Assembly: GCA_002704915.1 (NCBI GenBank)
Contig: PAIP01000006.1
Span: forward strand, 1-53,276
Length of the DNA stretch: 53,276 bases
Source: Parvularcula sp.
Lineage (GTDB): Bacteria; Pseudomonadota; Alphaproteobacteria; Caulobacterales; Parvularculaceae
Reading direction: 5' to 3'
Notes under the pieces: model-generated
What the model was told of the DNA's origin: nothing
What the model saw: only the letters and a program-made list of their open reading frames with translations
Database searches by the model: none
Part shown: in pieces, positions 26,250-34,720 of the stretch
How positions within the stretch are numbered: the first letter of the stretch is position 1
Layout: every line of letters starts with the position of its first letter
Translations under genes and position numbers: made by a program

Positions 26250-27470
26250 ATGGACCCCGCACGCCTGCCCGCCGCTGAAGATGTTCGCGCCGCCGCCGAA
26301 CGGATCGCAGGCCGGATTAAGCGCACGCCGCTGGTCCATGCGCGCAAACTCTCGGCGATCACTGGCGCCGACATCTATTTGAAGCTTGAGAATCTTCAAT
26401 ATACCGGCGCCTTTAAGGAGCGCGGCGCGCTGAACAAGCTGATGTTGCTTTCGGACGCCGACAAGAAACGCGGCGTCATTGCGGCCTCCGCCGGCAATCA
26501 CGCCCAGGGGCTCGCCCGCAACGCGTCGGCGCTCGGCATCCCCGCCGTCATTGTCATGCCGGTGACGACCCCCGATGTGAAAGTCCGCCAGACCCGCGAA
26601 CTCGGCGCCGAAGTCGTTCTGACCGGACATGATTTTGACGAGGCGAAAGCCGCCGCCGCAAAGATCCAACAGGAGCGGGATCTCGTTTTCGTTCACCCCT
26701 TCGACGACGCCGACGTCATCGCCGGGCAAGGAACGGTGGCGCTGGAAATGATCGAGGACGGGCCGAAATTCGACGCCATGATCGTGCCCATCGGCGGGGG
26801 CGGGCTGATCGCCGGCATGGCGCTCGCCATCAGGGATCTGTCGCCGAAAACCGAGATTATCGGCGTGCAGGCGGGACTTTTTCCCTCCATGGCCAACGCC
26901 ATTGACGGCGGCAAGCGCGAGACCGGCGGCAACACCCTCGCCGAAGGCATCGCGGTGAAGGAAGCCGGCGCCCTGACGCGGCAAATCGTGCGCGACAAAG
27001 TCGACGATATCGTGCTTGTCGACGAACGCATTCTGGAGCGCGCTCTTTCCATGCTGATGATGGAACAGAAACTTCTCGTCGAGGGCGCCGGCGCAGCCGG
27101 CCTCGCCGCCATCCTCGCCGATCCTGAACGGTTCCGCGGCAAGACGGTTGGCCTCGTTCTGTGCGGCGGCAATATCGATGCGCGGCTTTTGTCCATGATC
27201 ATCATGCGCGATCTCGCCCGCTCGGGCCGGCTTGCCCGCCTCAGGGTGCAGCTTCTCGACATGCCAGGCCAACTCGTCCGTGTAGCAACGATCATCGCCA
27301 GCCAGGACGGCAATGTCATCGATGTGGGCCACCACCGCACCTATTCGGACCTGCCCGCCAAGATGACCTGCATGGACGTCACTATCGACACGCAAGGCCA
27401 GGATCACCTCAACCGCATCATCGAAAATCTCCGCAAGGAAGGCTACGAGGTGGAAATCGCGGCGTACTAG
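26250..27470 (+). CDS. ilvA: threonine ammonia-lyase (threonine dehydratase)
   Basis: A PLP enzyme that deaminates threonine to 2-oxobutanoate, the first step toward isoleucine. The 406-residue product has the PLP-lysine motif TGAFKERGALN, the phosphate or substrate loop SAGNHAQGLA, the glycine-rich GGGGLIAGM, and a C-terminal ACT-like domain (about residues 330-406; VRVATIIASQDGNVIDV). This is the short form with one ACT domain, shared by some IlvA and TdcB enzymes, so whether it is biosynthetic or catabolic cannot be told with certainty. It is divergent from selO with 107 bases between starts. Confidence 0.92.
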   Translation: MDPARLPAAEDVRAAAERIAGRIKRTPLVHARKLSAITGADIYLKLENLQYTGAFKERGALNKLMLLSDADKKRGVIAASAGNHAQGLARNASALGIPAVIVMPVTTPDVKVRQTRELGAEVVLTGHDFDEAKAAAAKIQQERDLVFVHPFDDADVIAGQGTVALEMIEDGPKFDAMIVPIGGGGLIAGMALAIRDLSPKTEIIGVQAGLFPSMANAIDGGKRETGGNTLAEGIAVKEAGALTRQIVRDKVDDIVLVDERILERALSMLMMEQKLLVEGAGAAGLAAILADPERFRGKTVGLVLCGGNIDARLLSMIIMRDLARSGRLARLRVQLLDMPGQLVRVATIIASQDGNVIDVGHHRTYSDLPAKMTCMDVTIDTQGQDHLNRIIENLRKEGYEVEIAAY

Positions 27471-27584
27471 GCGCGCCCCTTCCATTTTGGCGTATCGTTC
27501 TGAAACAGCGAGAAAAGTTCTTTTCCGTTGAATCTCTCCCGCGCGAGCTTACATTTATGTCTGCACGTCAGGGGCGAGGGCGAG

Positions 27585-29081
27585 ATGACGCGACAAATGA
27601 GACTTTGGGGGTTTTCCGGACTTTTCCTTCTTGCAGCGGCGATGCTTGGCCTCAGCGCCCTCGCCCAGCCGGCGGAAACATCGGGGCGCAGCGGCGTCAT
27701 CCTCACGCTTAATGGGGCGGTAACCCCGCCCGCCGCGCAATATCTCGAACGCGAGATCATGGCCGCCTCCAATGCGGGCCGCGAAATCGTCATCATCGAA
27801 ATCGACACGCCCGGCGGCCTGATGGATTCCATGAAGACCATCATCAAGGCGATCCTCGCTTCCGACACGCCGGTGGCGACTTACGTCTCGCCGCAGGGCG
27901 CGCGCTCGGCAAGCGCCGGGCTCTACATCATGTATTCGGCTCATGTCTCCGCCATGGCGCCCGCCACGAATACGGGCGCGGCGACCCCGGTGGAGCTTGG
28001 CGGCGCGCCGTCGAGGGACGATCCGCTGGAAGAAAACCCGCTGGACAACACCGACGAAACCACCAGCCCCGATGAAAGCGAAGGCGGCGCCGACGCCGAA
28101 GAACCGGAAGAAACCAGCGAAGCCGCGCCCGAGCCCGCAAGCGAAAATCCGCGCACCCTTTCCAATGACGATGCGCTGCGCTCGAAAGCCATCAATGACG
28201 CCGTCGCCTATATCCGCGCCCTTGCGGAGGAACGCGGGCGCAACGCCGACTGGGCGGAAAGCGCTGTGCGCGACGCCGCCTCCGTCACGGCCAACCGGGC
28301 GCTGGAACTCGGCGTCGTCGACATCATCGCCACGGATATCGACGATCTCCTGACCCAGATGAACGGCCGCACGGTTCAGGTCGCCTCTGGCGAGAAAACA
28401 CTGAACACCGAAGATGTGCGGCTCGAACGCATCGAGCCGAGCCTCATTGAACGCATTCTCAATTTCGTCGCCGACCCCAATGTGGCGGTGATCCTGATGT
28501 CGCTGGCGACCACCGGCATCATCATAGAAATGTGGAATCCGGGCTCTATCTTTCCGGGCGTCGTTGGCGTTCTCTGCCTCATTCTCGGCTTCTACGCCTT
28601 TCAGGTCCTGCCCTTTAACTGGCTCGGCCTGGCGCTGATGGGGGTCGGCGCCGTCATGATCATCATCGAAGCCTACACCCCGACGCTTGGGCTTGTGGGG
28701 CTTGCAGGGCTCGCCGTCTTCGGCTTCGGTCTGTTTGTCGTTTTCCCCGAAGGCTTCCGGGTCTCGGGAAGCGTCATCGGGACGATCCTCGCCATCGCCG
28801 GGGCGTTTCTCGGCCTCATTCTTTTCGCCATTGTCGGCTCGCGCAGCCACGGCCCCCTGATCGGCTCTGAAGCCATTCGCAAGCGCGAAGGCGTCGTCGA
28901 CGAGTGGGACGGCAAGGACGGCTGGGTCATTGTCGAAGGCGAGCGTTGGCGGGCGCGCGCGGACAAACCCCTCGCCCCCGGCGACAAAGTGCGCGTAATC
29001 GAAGTGGACGGCCTTGTCCTCGTCGTCAAACAGGCCAAGGCTGCCGGCCTGTTAGGGGCGATACAGCCGAAAGAGGCGTAA
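27585..29081 (+). CDS. NfeD-family membrane serine protease, long form
   Basis: The 498-residue protein has a signal peptide (ending SALAQ), an N-terminal ClpP-like protease domain with IEIDTPGGLMDSM and the serine region ARSASAGLYIM, a low-complexity acidic insert (about residues 145-195), several transmembrane helices (about 300-425) and a C-terminal OB-fold (REGVVDEWDGKDGWVIVEGE). Long NfeD proteins cleave stomatin-like proteins in archaeal examples. The stomatin-like gene is two positions downstream, which agrees. GAGGGCGAG before the ATG at 27585 supports that start over an upstream one at 27528. Confidence 0.92.
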   Translation: MTRQMRLWGFSGLFLLAAAMLGLSALAQPAETSGRSGVILTLNGAVTPPAAQYLEREIMAASNAGREIVIIEIDTPGGLMDSMKTIIKAILASDTPVATYVSPQGARSASAGLYIMYSAHVSAMAPATNTGAATPVELGGAPSRDDPLEENPLDNTDETTSPDESEGGADAEEPEETSEAAPEPASENPRTLSNDDALRSKAINDAVAYIRALAEERGRNADWAESAVRDAASVTANRALELGVVDIIATDIDDLLTQMNGRTVQVASGEKTLNTEDVRLERIEPSLIERILNFVADPNVAVILMSLATTGIIIEMWNPGSIFPGVVGVLCLILGFYAFQVLPFNWLGLALMGVGAVMIIIEAYTPTLGLVGLAGLAVFGFGLFVVFPEGFRVSGSVIGTILAIAGAFLGLILFAIVGSRSHGPLIGSEAIRKREGVVDEWDGKDGWVIVEGERWRARADKPLAPGDKVRVIEVDGLVLVVKQAKAAGLLGAIQPKEA

Positions 29082-29085
29082 GCGG

Positions 29086-29400
29086 ATGATCGAGGTCACG
29101 GGGCTTCCCGACGATCCGGTGACATTCTTCATCATCATGTTCGTCGCCGGCCTCGCCGCCGTCGCCGCCGCGAAACTTTACGGGCTTTTCTTCATGCGCT
29201 GGAAAACGCCCTTCCGGGTTGGCGACGCCATGAATGTTCAGCACGCAAAGGTGGTGGAATGGGCTGACGGACAGGGATATGTGTCCGCCGGCGGGGAGCT
29301 GTGGCGCGCAACATCGAAAGACGCTCTCACACCCGGCGATCCGGTCGCCATTCTTTCCGTCGACGGATTGTTGCTGAAAGTCAAAAAAGATGCGCGCTAG
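29086..29400 (+). CDS. small NfeD-like OB-fold membrane protein
   Basis: A 104-residue protein with one N-terminal transmembrane helix (about residues 13-36) and a C-terminal OB-like domain (NVQHAKVVEWADGQGYVSAG, LWRATSKDALTPGDPVAIL) similar to the OB domain that ends the neighbouring long NfeD. It starts 4 bases after the nfeD stop and is followed by the slipin gene, so it is part of one operon. It looks like a freestanding extra OB subunit, perhaps adapting the protease to its SPFH partner. That role is inference. Confidence 0.75.
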   Translation: MIEVTGLPDDPVTFFIIMFVAGLAAVAAAKLYGLFFMRWKTPFRVGDAMNVQHAKVVEWADGQGYVSAGGELWRATSKDALTPGDPVAILSVDGLLLKVKKDAR

Positions 29401-29457
29401 CGCAACAAGAGGCGCAAGATGCGCCGGAAATAGATAGCAGATACAAGGAGAGGCCCC

Positions 29458-30207
29458 ATGGGCGGAATAGGCTTGCTGATCCCGTTGCTGGCGTTTGCAT
29501 TCGTCATCATCACCAGCATCATCAAAATCCTGAAGGAGTATGAGCGCGGCGTGATCTTCACCCTTGGCCGCGTCGGCCGCAAAGCCGCCGGGCCCGGCCT
29601 CATCCTCCTCGTTCCGGTCATCCAGACCATCCGCAAGGTGGATATGCGCACGCTCGTCCACGACGTGCCGACCCAGGACGTTATCTCCCGTGATAACGTT
29701 TCGGTGAAGGTGAACGCCGTCATCTACTATCGCGTTGTCGACGCCGTGCGCGCCGTGGTTCAGGTGGAAAACTATATGGCCGCGACGAGCCAGCTCGCCC
29801 AGACGACCCTTCGTTCGGTCCTCGGCAAGCACGATCTCGACGAGATGCTGCAGGAACGCGACAAGCTCAACAAGGATATTCAGGAGATCCTCGACACCCA
29901 GACAGAAGCCTGGGGCATCAAGGTTTCCAATGTGGAGATCAAGCATGTGGACGTCGATCAGTCGATGATCCGGGCGATTGCGCGCCAGGCCGAGGCCGAG
30001 CGGGAACGGCGCTCCAAGGTCATTCTCGCCGAAGGCGAATATCAAGCCGCCGCCAAGCTCACCGAAGCCGCACAGGTGCTCGCCGAATCTCCGGGGGCGA
30101 TGCAGTTACGTTATCTCAACTCCCTGCAGGACATCGCCGGCGACCGCACCAACACGATCGTCTTTCCCTTCTCCATCAACGAGGTGCTTGATCGCTTCCG
30201 CTCCTAG
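29458..30207 (+). CDS. slipin (stomatin-like SPFH-domain protein)
   Basis: A 249-residue membrane scaffold protein: N-terminal hydrophobic hairpin (about residues 4-22), SPFH/band-7 domain (YERGVIFTLGRVGRKAAGPG, DVPTQDVISRDNVSVKVNAV), a helical coiled region (ARQAEAERERRSKVILAEGE) and a conserved C-terminus (NTIVFPFSINEV). Slipins are routinely encoded beside NfeD genes and are their likely partner in membrane microdomains. AAGGAGAGG is a strong ribosome site. A clear terminator follows. Confidence 0.94.
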   Translation: MGGIGLLIPLLAFAFVIITSIIKILKEYERGVIFTLGRVGRKAAGPGLILLVPVIQTIRKVDMRTLVHDVPTQDVISRDNVSVKVNAVIYYRVVDAVRAVVQVENYMAATSQLAQTTLRSVLGKHDLDEMLQERDKLNKDIQEILDTQTEAWGIKVSNVEIKHVDVDQSMIRAIARQAEAERERRSKVILAEGEYQAAAKLTEAAQVLAESPGAMQLRYLNSLQDIAGDRTNTIVFPFSINEVLDRFRS

Positions 30208-30226
30208 GAGAACATAACCATCCGCC

Positions 30227-30258
30227 AAAAGGGATGCGTTTCACGGCGCATCCCTTTT
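30227..30258 (+). terminator. terminator after the nfeD-slipin operon
   Basis: AAAAGGGATGCG (30227-30238) pairs with CGCATCCCTTTT (30247-30258) around an 8-base loop, ending in four T residues. The A-rich 5' arm means it could work on both strands. Confidence 0.85.
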
Positions 30259-30443
30259 GCATGTGCGAGCGTTGTGTTGAATTATAGCAACAGCCGCGCC
30301 GATCCTCACATCCACTGCATGAACTCCTGTTTCCGGGGCCCCTTCCGCGTTAGGGTGGCGCCGGGAGCAACAGGATCAGGGCCCGTTCTCCCGCTTTAAG
30401 CATGACGCCGGAAAACCGGCGCAACGCTATCAGGGAGGAAACC

Positions 30444-32837
30444 ATGAAACTTGGCCTAGCCGCCAGAACGTCAGCACTTGCGCTCGCCGCCAGCATGGCC
30501 GCAGCGTCCGCCGCATCCGCTCAAACATCCGTCGAAACATTACGCGACACGATCCTCGTGACCGGCACCAAAAAGGCCAACGCCGAAGATGTGCAGGATG
30601 TGCCGCTCGCCATTACGGCCTATGGCGAAGACCAGATCGACGCGCTGAAGGTCCGCGATCTGCAAAGCCTTTCCTATTCCATTCCGAACGTGTCTTTCGA
30701 CGATGTGGGAACGACGCGCGGCGTTGCGAACTTCTCCATCCGAGGACTTGGAATCAACTCATCCATCCCGTCCATCGATCCGACCGTGGGCGTTTTCGTC
30801 GACGGCGTTTACCTCGGCATCAATGGCGGCGTCGTGCTGGACATCTTCGATCTTGAATCGATCGAAGTGCTGCGCGGACCGCAGGGCATTCTCTTCGGCC
30901 GCAACGTCACCGGCGGCGCCGTGCTGCTCAATTCCAAAAAGCCAAGTGACGAATTCGAAGCCTCGTTCAAAGGCGCCGCAGAAAGCGGCCTCAACAGCGG
31001 CGGCCCGAACTTTTACGCCATGGCCGGCGTTGGCGGCCCGATTATCGAGGATGTGCTAAAGGCCCGCGTCTCCGTCTATTACAACAAGGACGAGGGGTAT
31101 TTCCGCCGCTATCTCGGCGGCCCGGTTCCCAATCTCATTGCCGCCGGCGCTTTCGGCGCGGCGGCGCCGTTGGTCGCGACGTCCGGTCCCAATGAATTCG
31201 AGGATTTCGGCGCGGCCGAGACCTGGATGGTGCGCCCGTCCATCTCCTTCACGCCGACCGACGATTTCGAGTTGCTGCTTCGCTACGAGCATTTCGACAG
31301 CAATGGCGACGGGCCGGCCGGGCAGAACCACACCAACGGCGCCGGCGTGACAAACCCGTTTTTCAGCGCCTCCCGCGACAGCTTCGATTTCTCCATCGAC
31401 GAGCCGGGATTTTACGACACCAAGCGTGACGCCGTGACGGCAGAGGTCAATTGGAACGTGCCTTTCGGGGACGGCGTCATCACCAACATTTTCGGCTGGC
31501 GTCAGGGCGAAAGCGAAACGCGCAGCGATATCGACGCAACGCCTTTGTTCCTGTTCCACGCCAATTCAACCACCGACCAGGACCAGCTTTCGAACGAGTT
31601 GCGCTATGCGGGCCGGTTTTTTGACCGGATCGACCTGACGGTCGGCGGCTACTGGTTCACGCAGGACCTTCTGTACAATGAACAACGGGAAATCCCGCTT
31701 GCGGTCATCAGTTCAGGCTCACCCTATTTCAGCGGCGGCGGCGTGCAGGATCAGGTCACCTATGCTGCTTTCGGGCAGGCGGATATCGACCTGAATGAAC
31801 AATTCACGCTGATCCTTGGCGGTCGCTGGACCTATGAGAAAAAGGAAGTGGTGGTTTCCAACCTTCTCGCCAACAGGGCCTTCCCGTTCTGCGACGTGCG
31901 CATTCCGGGCGACTGTTCTGAAGATTTCGTCGACGAAGATAGCTGGAAAAACTTTACGGCCAAAGTCGGCTTTGAATGGCGCCCTCGCGAAGACCTGAAC
32001 GTCTATGGGCATTTCACCCAGGGCGTGCGCTCCGGCGGTTATAACTTCCGGAACACATCGGCGGCGTCCCTGCCCTTCGTGGCCAATCCCGCGCCGCCGC
32101 CGGCGGTCGTTCCGAACCCGGCTTTCGATCCCATGTTCCTGCCGGGCCCGTTCGATGAAGAAACGGTCGACGCTTATGAGATCGGCTTCAAGGCTCAGCC
32201 CGCCGATGGAAAAGCGGTCGTAAACGCCTCTTTCTTCTATAACGACATCTCGGACATGCAGCGCGAGCTCAACCTCTCTGACCCGCTCGCCGGCGTCGTT
32301 CAGGTCATCACCAACACCGCCGATGCGACGATCTGGGGTTTTGAAATCGAGACACAGATCGCCTTCACGGACAACTTCCTCTTCCAGGGATCGCTCGGAC
32401 GCACCCAAGGCAGTTATGACGAGCTTCTGTTCGACATCGGCGCGCCGGCGGTGAGCCCGGGGGTGGTCGATGACGCCGATCTCAATCTGGAGATCCCGCG
32501 CCTTGCCCCATGGACCTATGGCGCAGGCTTTATCTACTCTTGGGATCTTGGCGAGATGGGCTCTCTGGACGCTAGGGCGCGCTATTTCCACCGGGATGCG
32601 TCTTTCTATACGGACAACAATCTCGGCACGCTCAACGAGTATGACGCCATCGATGCGAGCATCAGCCTCACCACATTCGACAACCGGGCGACCATCTCGC
32701 TTTACGGCAAAAACCTCTTGAACGAGGTCCAGTTTGGCGGCGACACTCAGCTTCCAGGCTCTCTTGGCGGCGGCAGCTTCGCGCCGCTTCAAAAAGGCCG
32801 GATCGTGGGCATAGAGCTGCAGCTCGCCACAAACTGA
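30444..32837 (+). CDS. TonB-dependent outer-membrane receptor
   Basis: The 797-residue protein has a signal peptide (ending ASAASAQ), a TonB-box-like start (DTILVTGTKK), a plug domain (VPLAITAYGEDQI, GRNVTGGAVLLNSKKP) and a 22-strand-type barrel. The closing region GRIVGIELQLATN lacks the usual final aromatic residue. The pattern resembles receptors of the Caulobacterales type that import complex carbohydrates, steroids or other ligands, but no substrate can be named. GGGAGG precedes the ATG at 30444. An earlier ATG at 30402 has no ribosome site. It is a single-gene unit with its own terminator. Confidence 0.93.
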   Translation: MKLGLAARTSALALAASMAAASAASAQTSVETLRDTILVTGTKKANAEDVQDVPLAITAYGEDQIDALKVRDLQSLSYSIPNVSFDDVGTTRGVANFSIRGLGINSSIPSIDPTVGVFVDGVYLGINGGVVLDIFDLESIEVLRGPQGILFGRNVTGGAVLLNSKKPSDEFEASFKGAAESGLNSGGPNFYAMAGVGGPIIEDVLKARVSVYYNKDEGYFRRYLGGPVPNLIAAGAFGAAAPLVATSGPNEFEDFGAAETWMVRPSISFTPTDDFELLLRYEHFDSNGDGPAGQNHTNGAGVTNPFFSASRDSFDFSIDEPGFYDTKRDAVTAEVNWNVPFGDGVITNIFGWRQGESETRSDIDATPLFLFHANSTTDQDQLSNELRYAGRFFDRIDLTVGGYWFTQDLLYNEQREIPLAVISSGSPYFSGGGVQDQVTYAAFGQADIDLNEQFTLILGGRWTYEKKEVVVSNLLANRAFPFCDVRIPGDCSEDFVDEDSWKNFTAKVGFEWRPREDLNVYGHFTQGVRSGGYNFRNTSAASLPFVANPAPPPAVVPNPAFDPMFLPGPFDEETVDAYEIGFKAQPADGKAVVNASFFYNDISDMQRELNLSDPLAGVVQVITNTADATIWGFEIETQIAFTDNFLFQGSLGRTQGSYDELLFDIGAPAVSPGVVDDADLNLEIPRLAPWTYGAGFIYSWDLGEMGSLDARARYFHRDASFYTDNNLGTLNEYDAIDASISLTTFDNRATISLYGKNLLNEVQFGGDTQLPGSLGGGSFAPLQKGRIVGIELQLATN

Positions 32838-32858
32838 TCGCGGCTGGACGATTTGAAG

Positions 32859-32895
32859 AGGGCTCCGCGCCGGGAAGCGCGGGGCCCTTTTCTTT
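32859..32895 (+). terminator. terminator after the TonB receptor gene
   Basis: GGGCTCCGCGC (32860-32870) pairs with GCGCGGGGCCC (32877-32887) with one mismatch, followed by TTTTCTTTT. It lies 22 bases beyond the receptor stop. Confidence 0.85.
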
Positions 32896-32977
32896 TGCAT
32901 CTTCGCGCCTTGCTGAAGCGCTCCGGCTGAGCCATTCTAGGCTTCTGTTTTTTCTGGTCTTTTCAGGAGTTTCCGCT

Positions 32978-33229
32978 TTGAGCGACGGGATGTGTCTTGA
33001 CGTTACCGGCTATCGATGCCCCCTGCCGGTGATCCGCATGGAGGCCGCGCTTCGGAAAATGACGCCGGGCCAGAGCCTGACCGTCCGGGCCGACGATCCG
33101 GTGGCGGCCGTCGATATTCCCCATTTCTGCCGCGAAGCGGGCCATGAGGCCCGCCGCCAGCCTGATGAGGAAGAGGCCGGACGGCCGGTTTGCGTCTTTC
33201 TGGTCACGCGCGGGCCAAATCAGGCCTGA
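32978..33229 (+). CDS. tusA: TusA-family sulfurtransferase
   Basis: An 83-residue protein of the TusA/SirA fold, which passes sulfur as a persulfide on the cysteine of GYRCPLPVIRME. The rest also fits (LRKMTPGQSLTVRADDPVAAVDIPHFC). The start is taken as TTG at 32978, because CAGGAG lies 8 bases before it. The first ATG (32990) is too far from that site and would remove only four residues. Which sulfur pathway it serves (thiouridine, molybdenum cofactor or other) is not shown by neighbours. Confidence 0.88.
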   Translation: MSDGMCLDVTGYRCPLPVIRMEAALRKMTPGQSLTVRADDPVAAVDIPHFCREAGHEARRQPDEEEAGRPVCVFLVTRGPNQA

Positions 33230-33400
33230 ATCCGGCCCCTGCCCGCCACCCTGACGGGTCCGGGGGCGCCCTTTTGCTTTCATGAATGGTAAAGGTTAAT
33301 GTGGAGAGACGCGCCGGGCCGTGCTTTAATGCGGGTCTTGGCGGCGGTCGTGTGAAGCGCCGGCCGGTTGGGCCAGGGGTCTGTGAGGGGAAGCGGGGAT

Positions 33401-34708
33401 ATGAAGAGAGATCCAAAAATGCTGTTTGGAAAAGCGCGCCGTTTGATCGGCGGGATGGCGGCGGCGTCCATGCTGGCGCTGGCTGCGGTCAGTCCGGCTC
33501 ACGCCACTTATGAGGCGGGCCTTGAGGCATACAAGAACGGCCAGTATTCGCAGGCGCTGGACATTTGGCGGCGCTTTGCTTTCGCCGGCGATATTCGGTC
33601 CAAGAAAATTCTTGGCGATGTTTATTCCGGCAAGCCCCTGGAGGCCGCGCGCAGCGCCGCGGCGCCGCTTGAAGAGATCCCCGTGGACAATGTCCAGGCT
33701 CTGCTCTGGTACACGCTTGCCGCCTATCACGACTTCTCCGCATACCAACTTCCCACTGCCGACGAAGTAAACGCACAGATCCTCGCTGAATCGCGCCTCA
33801 CCGACATTCGCTTCCGCATGAGCTCTTCGGACGTGAGCAAAGCGGAAAAACTCGTTGCGCAGACATTCGAAGCCGGCAGCGCCTATGACATTTACCGCCT
33901 CGGCGAGATGTATCAGAAAGGCGCCGGCGTCGAAAAAAGCAACACCAAAGCCCTGCAGATGTACGCGCTGGCGAAAGAGCGCGGCGTCGGCGAGGCGAGC
34001 GCGGCTTATGAATTCCTTGAGCCCTTGATGACCTCCAAGGAAGTTAAAACCGCCAAGGAAGCCGTGGTCGACTGGCAGCCGCCGCTGCCGCCGGAACACA
34101 CGGGCAAGACCCGCCAGCAGGAAGAGCTCGAGCGCCTCAAGAAAGAGCTCGAAGAAATCCGCATGGCCGACGCGCTTGAAGCGGTTTCAGATATCGACGT
34201 GGAACTTGTGCAACGCGCGCTCAACGCTCTCGGCTTCCGCGCCGGTGTCGTTGACAACAAGCTCGGGCCGTCGACCCGCGACGCCATTCGCCGCTTTCAA
34301 TATTCACAGGTCGCCCGCGACTACGACATGACCGAGGATGAAAAGCAGTCGGTCGTGACCGGCGTTCTGACGCCGCGCCAGACGGTCGACCTCTTCGCCG
34401 ACGCGGCGAAGGCGAAACATCCGATGTCTCAATATGTCTATGGCATCATGCATGTGCGCGGGATCGGCGTTGAGCAGGATGGTCAGCAGGCTGTGAAGTG
34501 GCTTGCCGACGCCGCGGAGCAGAATCTCGCCATTGCCCATTTCGCCCTCGGCGTCGTTTATCGCGACGGCACCACAGGCCTTAACGAGGTTTCGCCGGAT
34601 GAGCGTAAATCCGCTTTCCACTTTGCGCGCGCCTCGGCGCTCGGCTACCGGCCGGCCAATGACGCATTGCGCCGCCTAAGCTTCGAATCAACACGTGACG
34701 TTCAGTAA
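33401..34708 (+). CDS. secreted Sel1-repeat protein with peptidoglycan-binding domain
   Basis: The 435-residue product has a signal peptide (ending SPAHA). Sel1-like TPR repeats occur near residues 35-75, 160-205 (YRLGEMYQKGAGVEKSNTKA) and 335-420 (YGIMHVRGIGVEQDGQQAVK), and a peptidoglycan-binding repeat lies in the middle (about 265-305; VQRALNALGFRAGVVDNKLG, STRDAIRRFQ). It is expected to be periplasmic and wall-associated, possibly a scaffold. ATG 33401 follows GCGGGG and opens the signal peptide. An upstream ATG at 33368 is less likely. The beta-helix gene begins 12 bases downstream, forming an apparent two-gene operon. Confidence 0.82.
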   Translation: MKRDPKMLFGKARRLIGGMAAASMLALAAVSPAHATYEAGLEAYKNGQYSQALDIWRRFAFAGDIRSKKILGDVYSGKPLEAARSAAAPLEEIPVDNVQALLWYTLAAYHDFSAYQLPTADEVNAQILAESRLTDIRFRMSSSDVSKAEKLVAQTFEAGSAYDIYRLGEMYQKGAGVEKSNTKALQMYALAKERGVGEASAAYEFLEPLMTSKEVKTAKEAVVDWQPPLPPEHTGKTRQQEELERLKKELEEIRMADALEAVSDIDVELVQRALNALGFRAGVVDNKLGPSTRDAIRRFQYSQVARDYDMTEDEKQSVVTGVLTPRQTVDLFADAAKAKHPMSQYVYGIMHVRGIGVEQDGQQAVKWLADAAEQNLAIAHFALGVVYRDGTTGLNEVSPDERKSAFHFARASALGYRPANDALRRLSFESTRDVQ

Positions 34709-34720
34709 GGGGGTTTTGAG

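Noticed and set aside
26223-27485. Reverse-strand open frame of about 420 codons opposite threonine ammonia-lyase
   Set aside because: A complement of conserved PLP-enzyme codons with no recognisable motifs of its own.
27555-28850. Reverse-strand open frame of about 431 codons opposite nfeD
   Set aside because: His/Asp/Gly-rich composition is the usual shadow of GC-rich codons. The forward gene is clearly real.
31719-32900. Long reverse-strand open frame of about 393 codons opposite the TonB receptor gene
   Set aside because: It mirrors the codons of a clear receptor gene in a GC-rich genome. The translation has no domain pattern and spans the receptor terminator.
33296-33299. TTAA before the Sel1-repeat gene as a possible CtrA site
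   Set aside because: Only one half-site is present. The position 7 bases upstream reads AATG, not TTAA.
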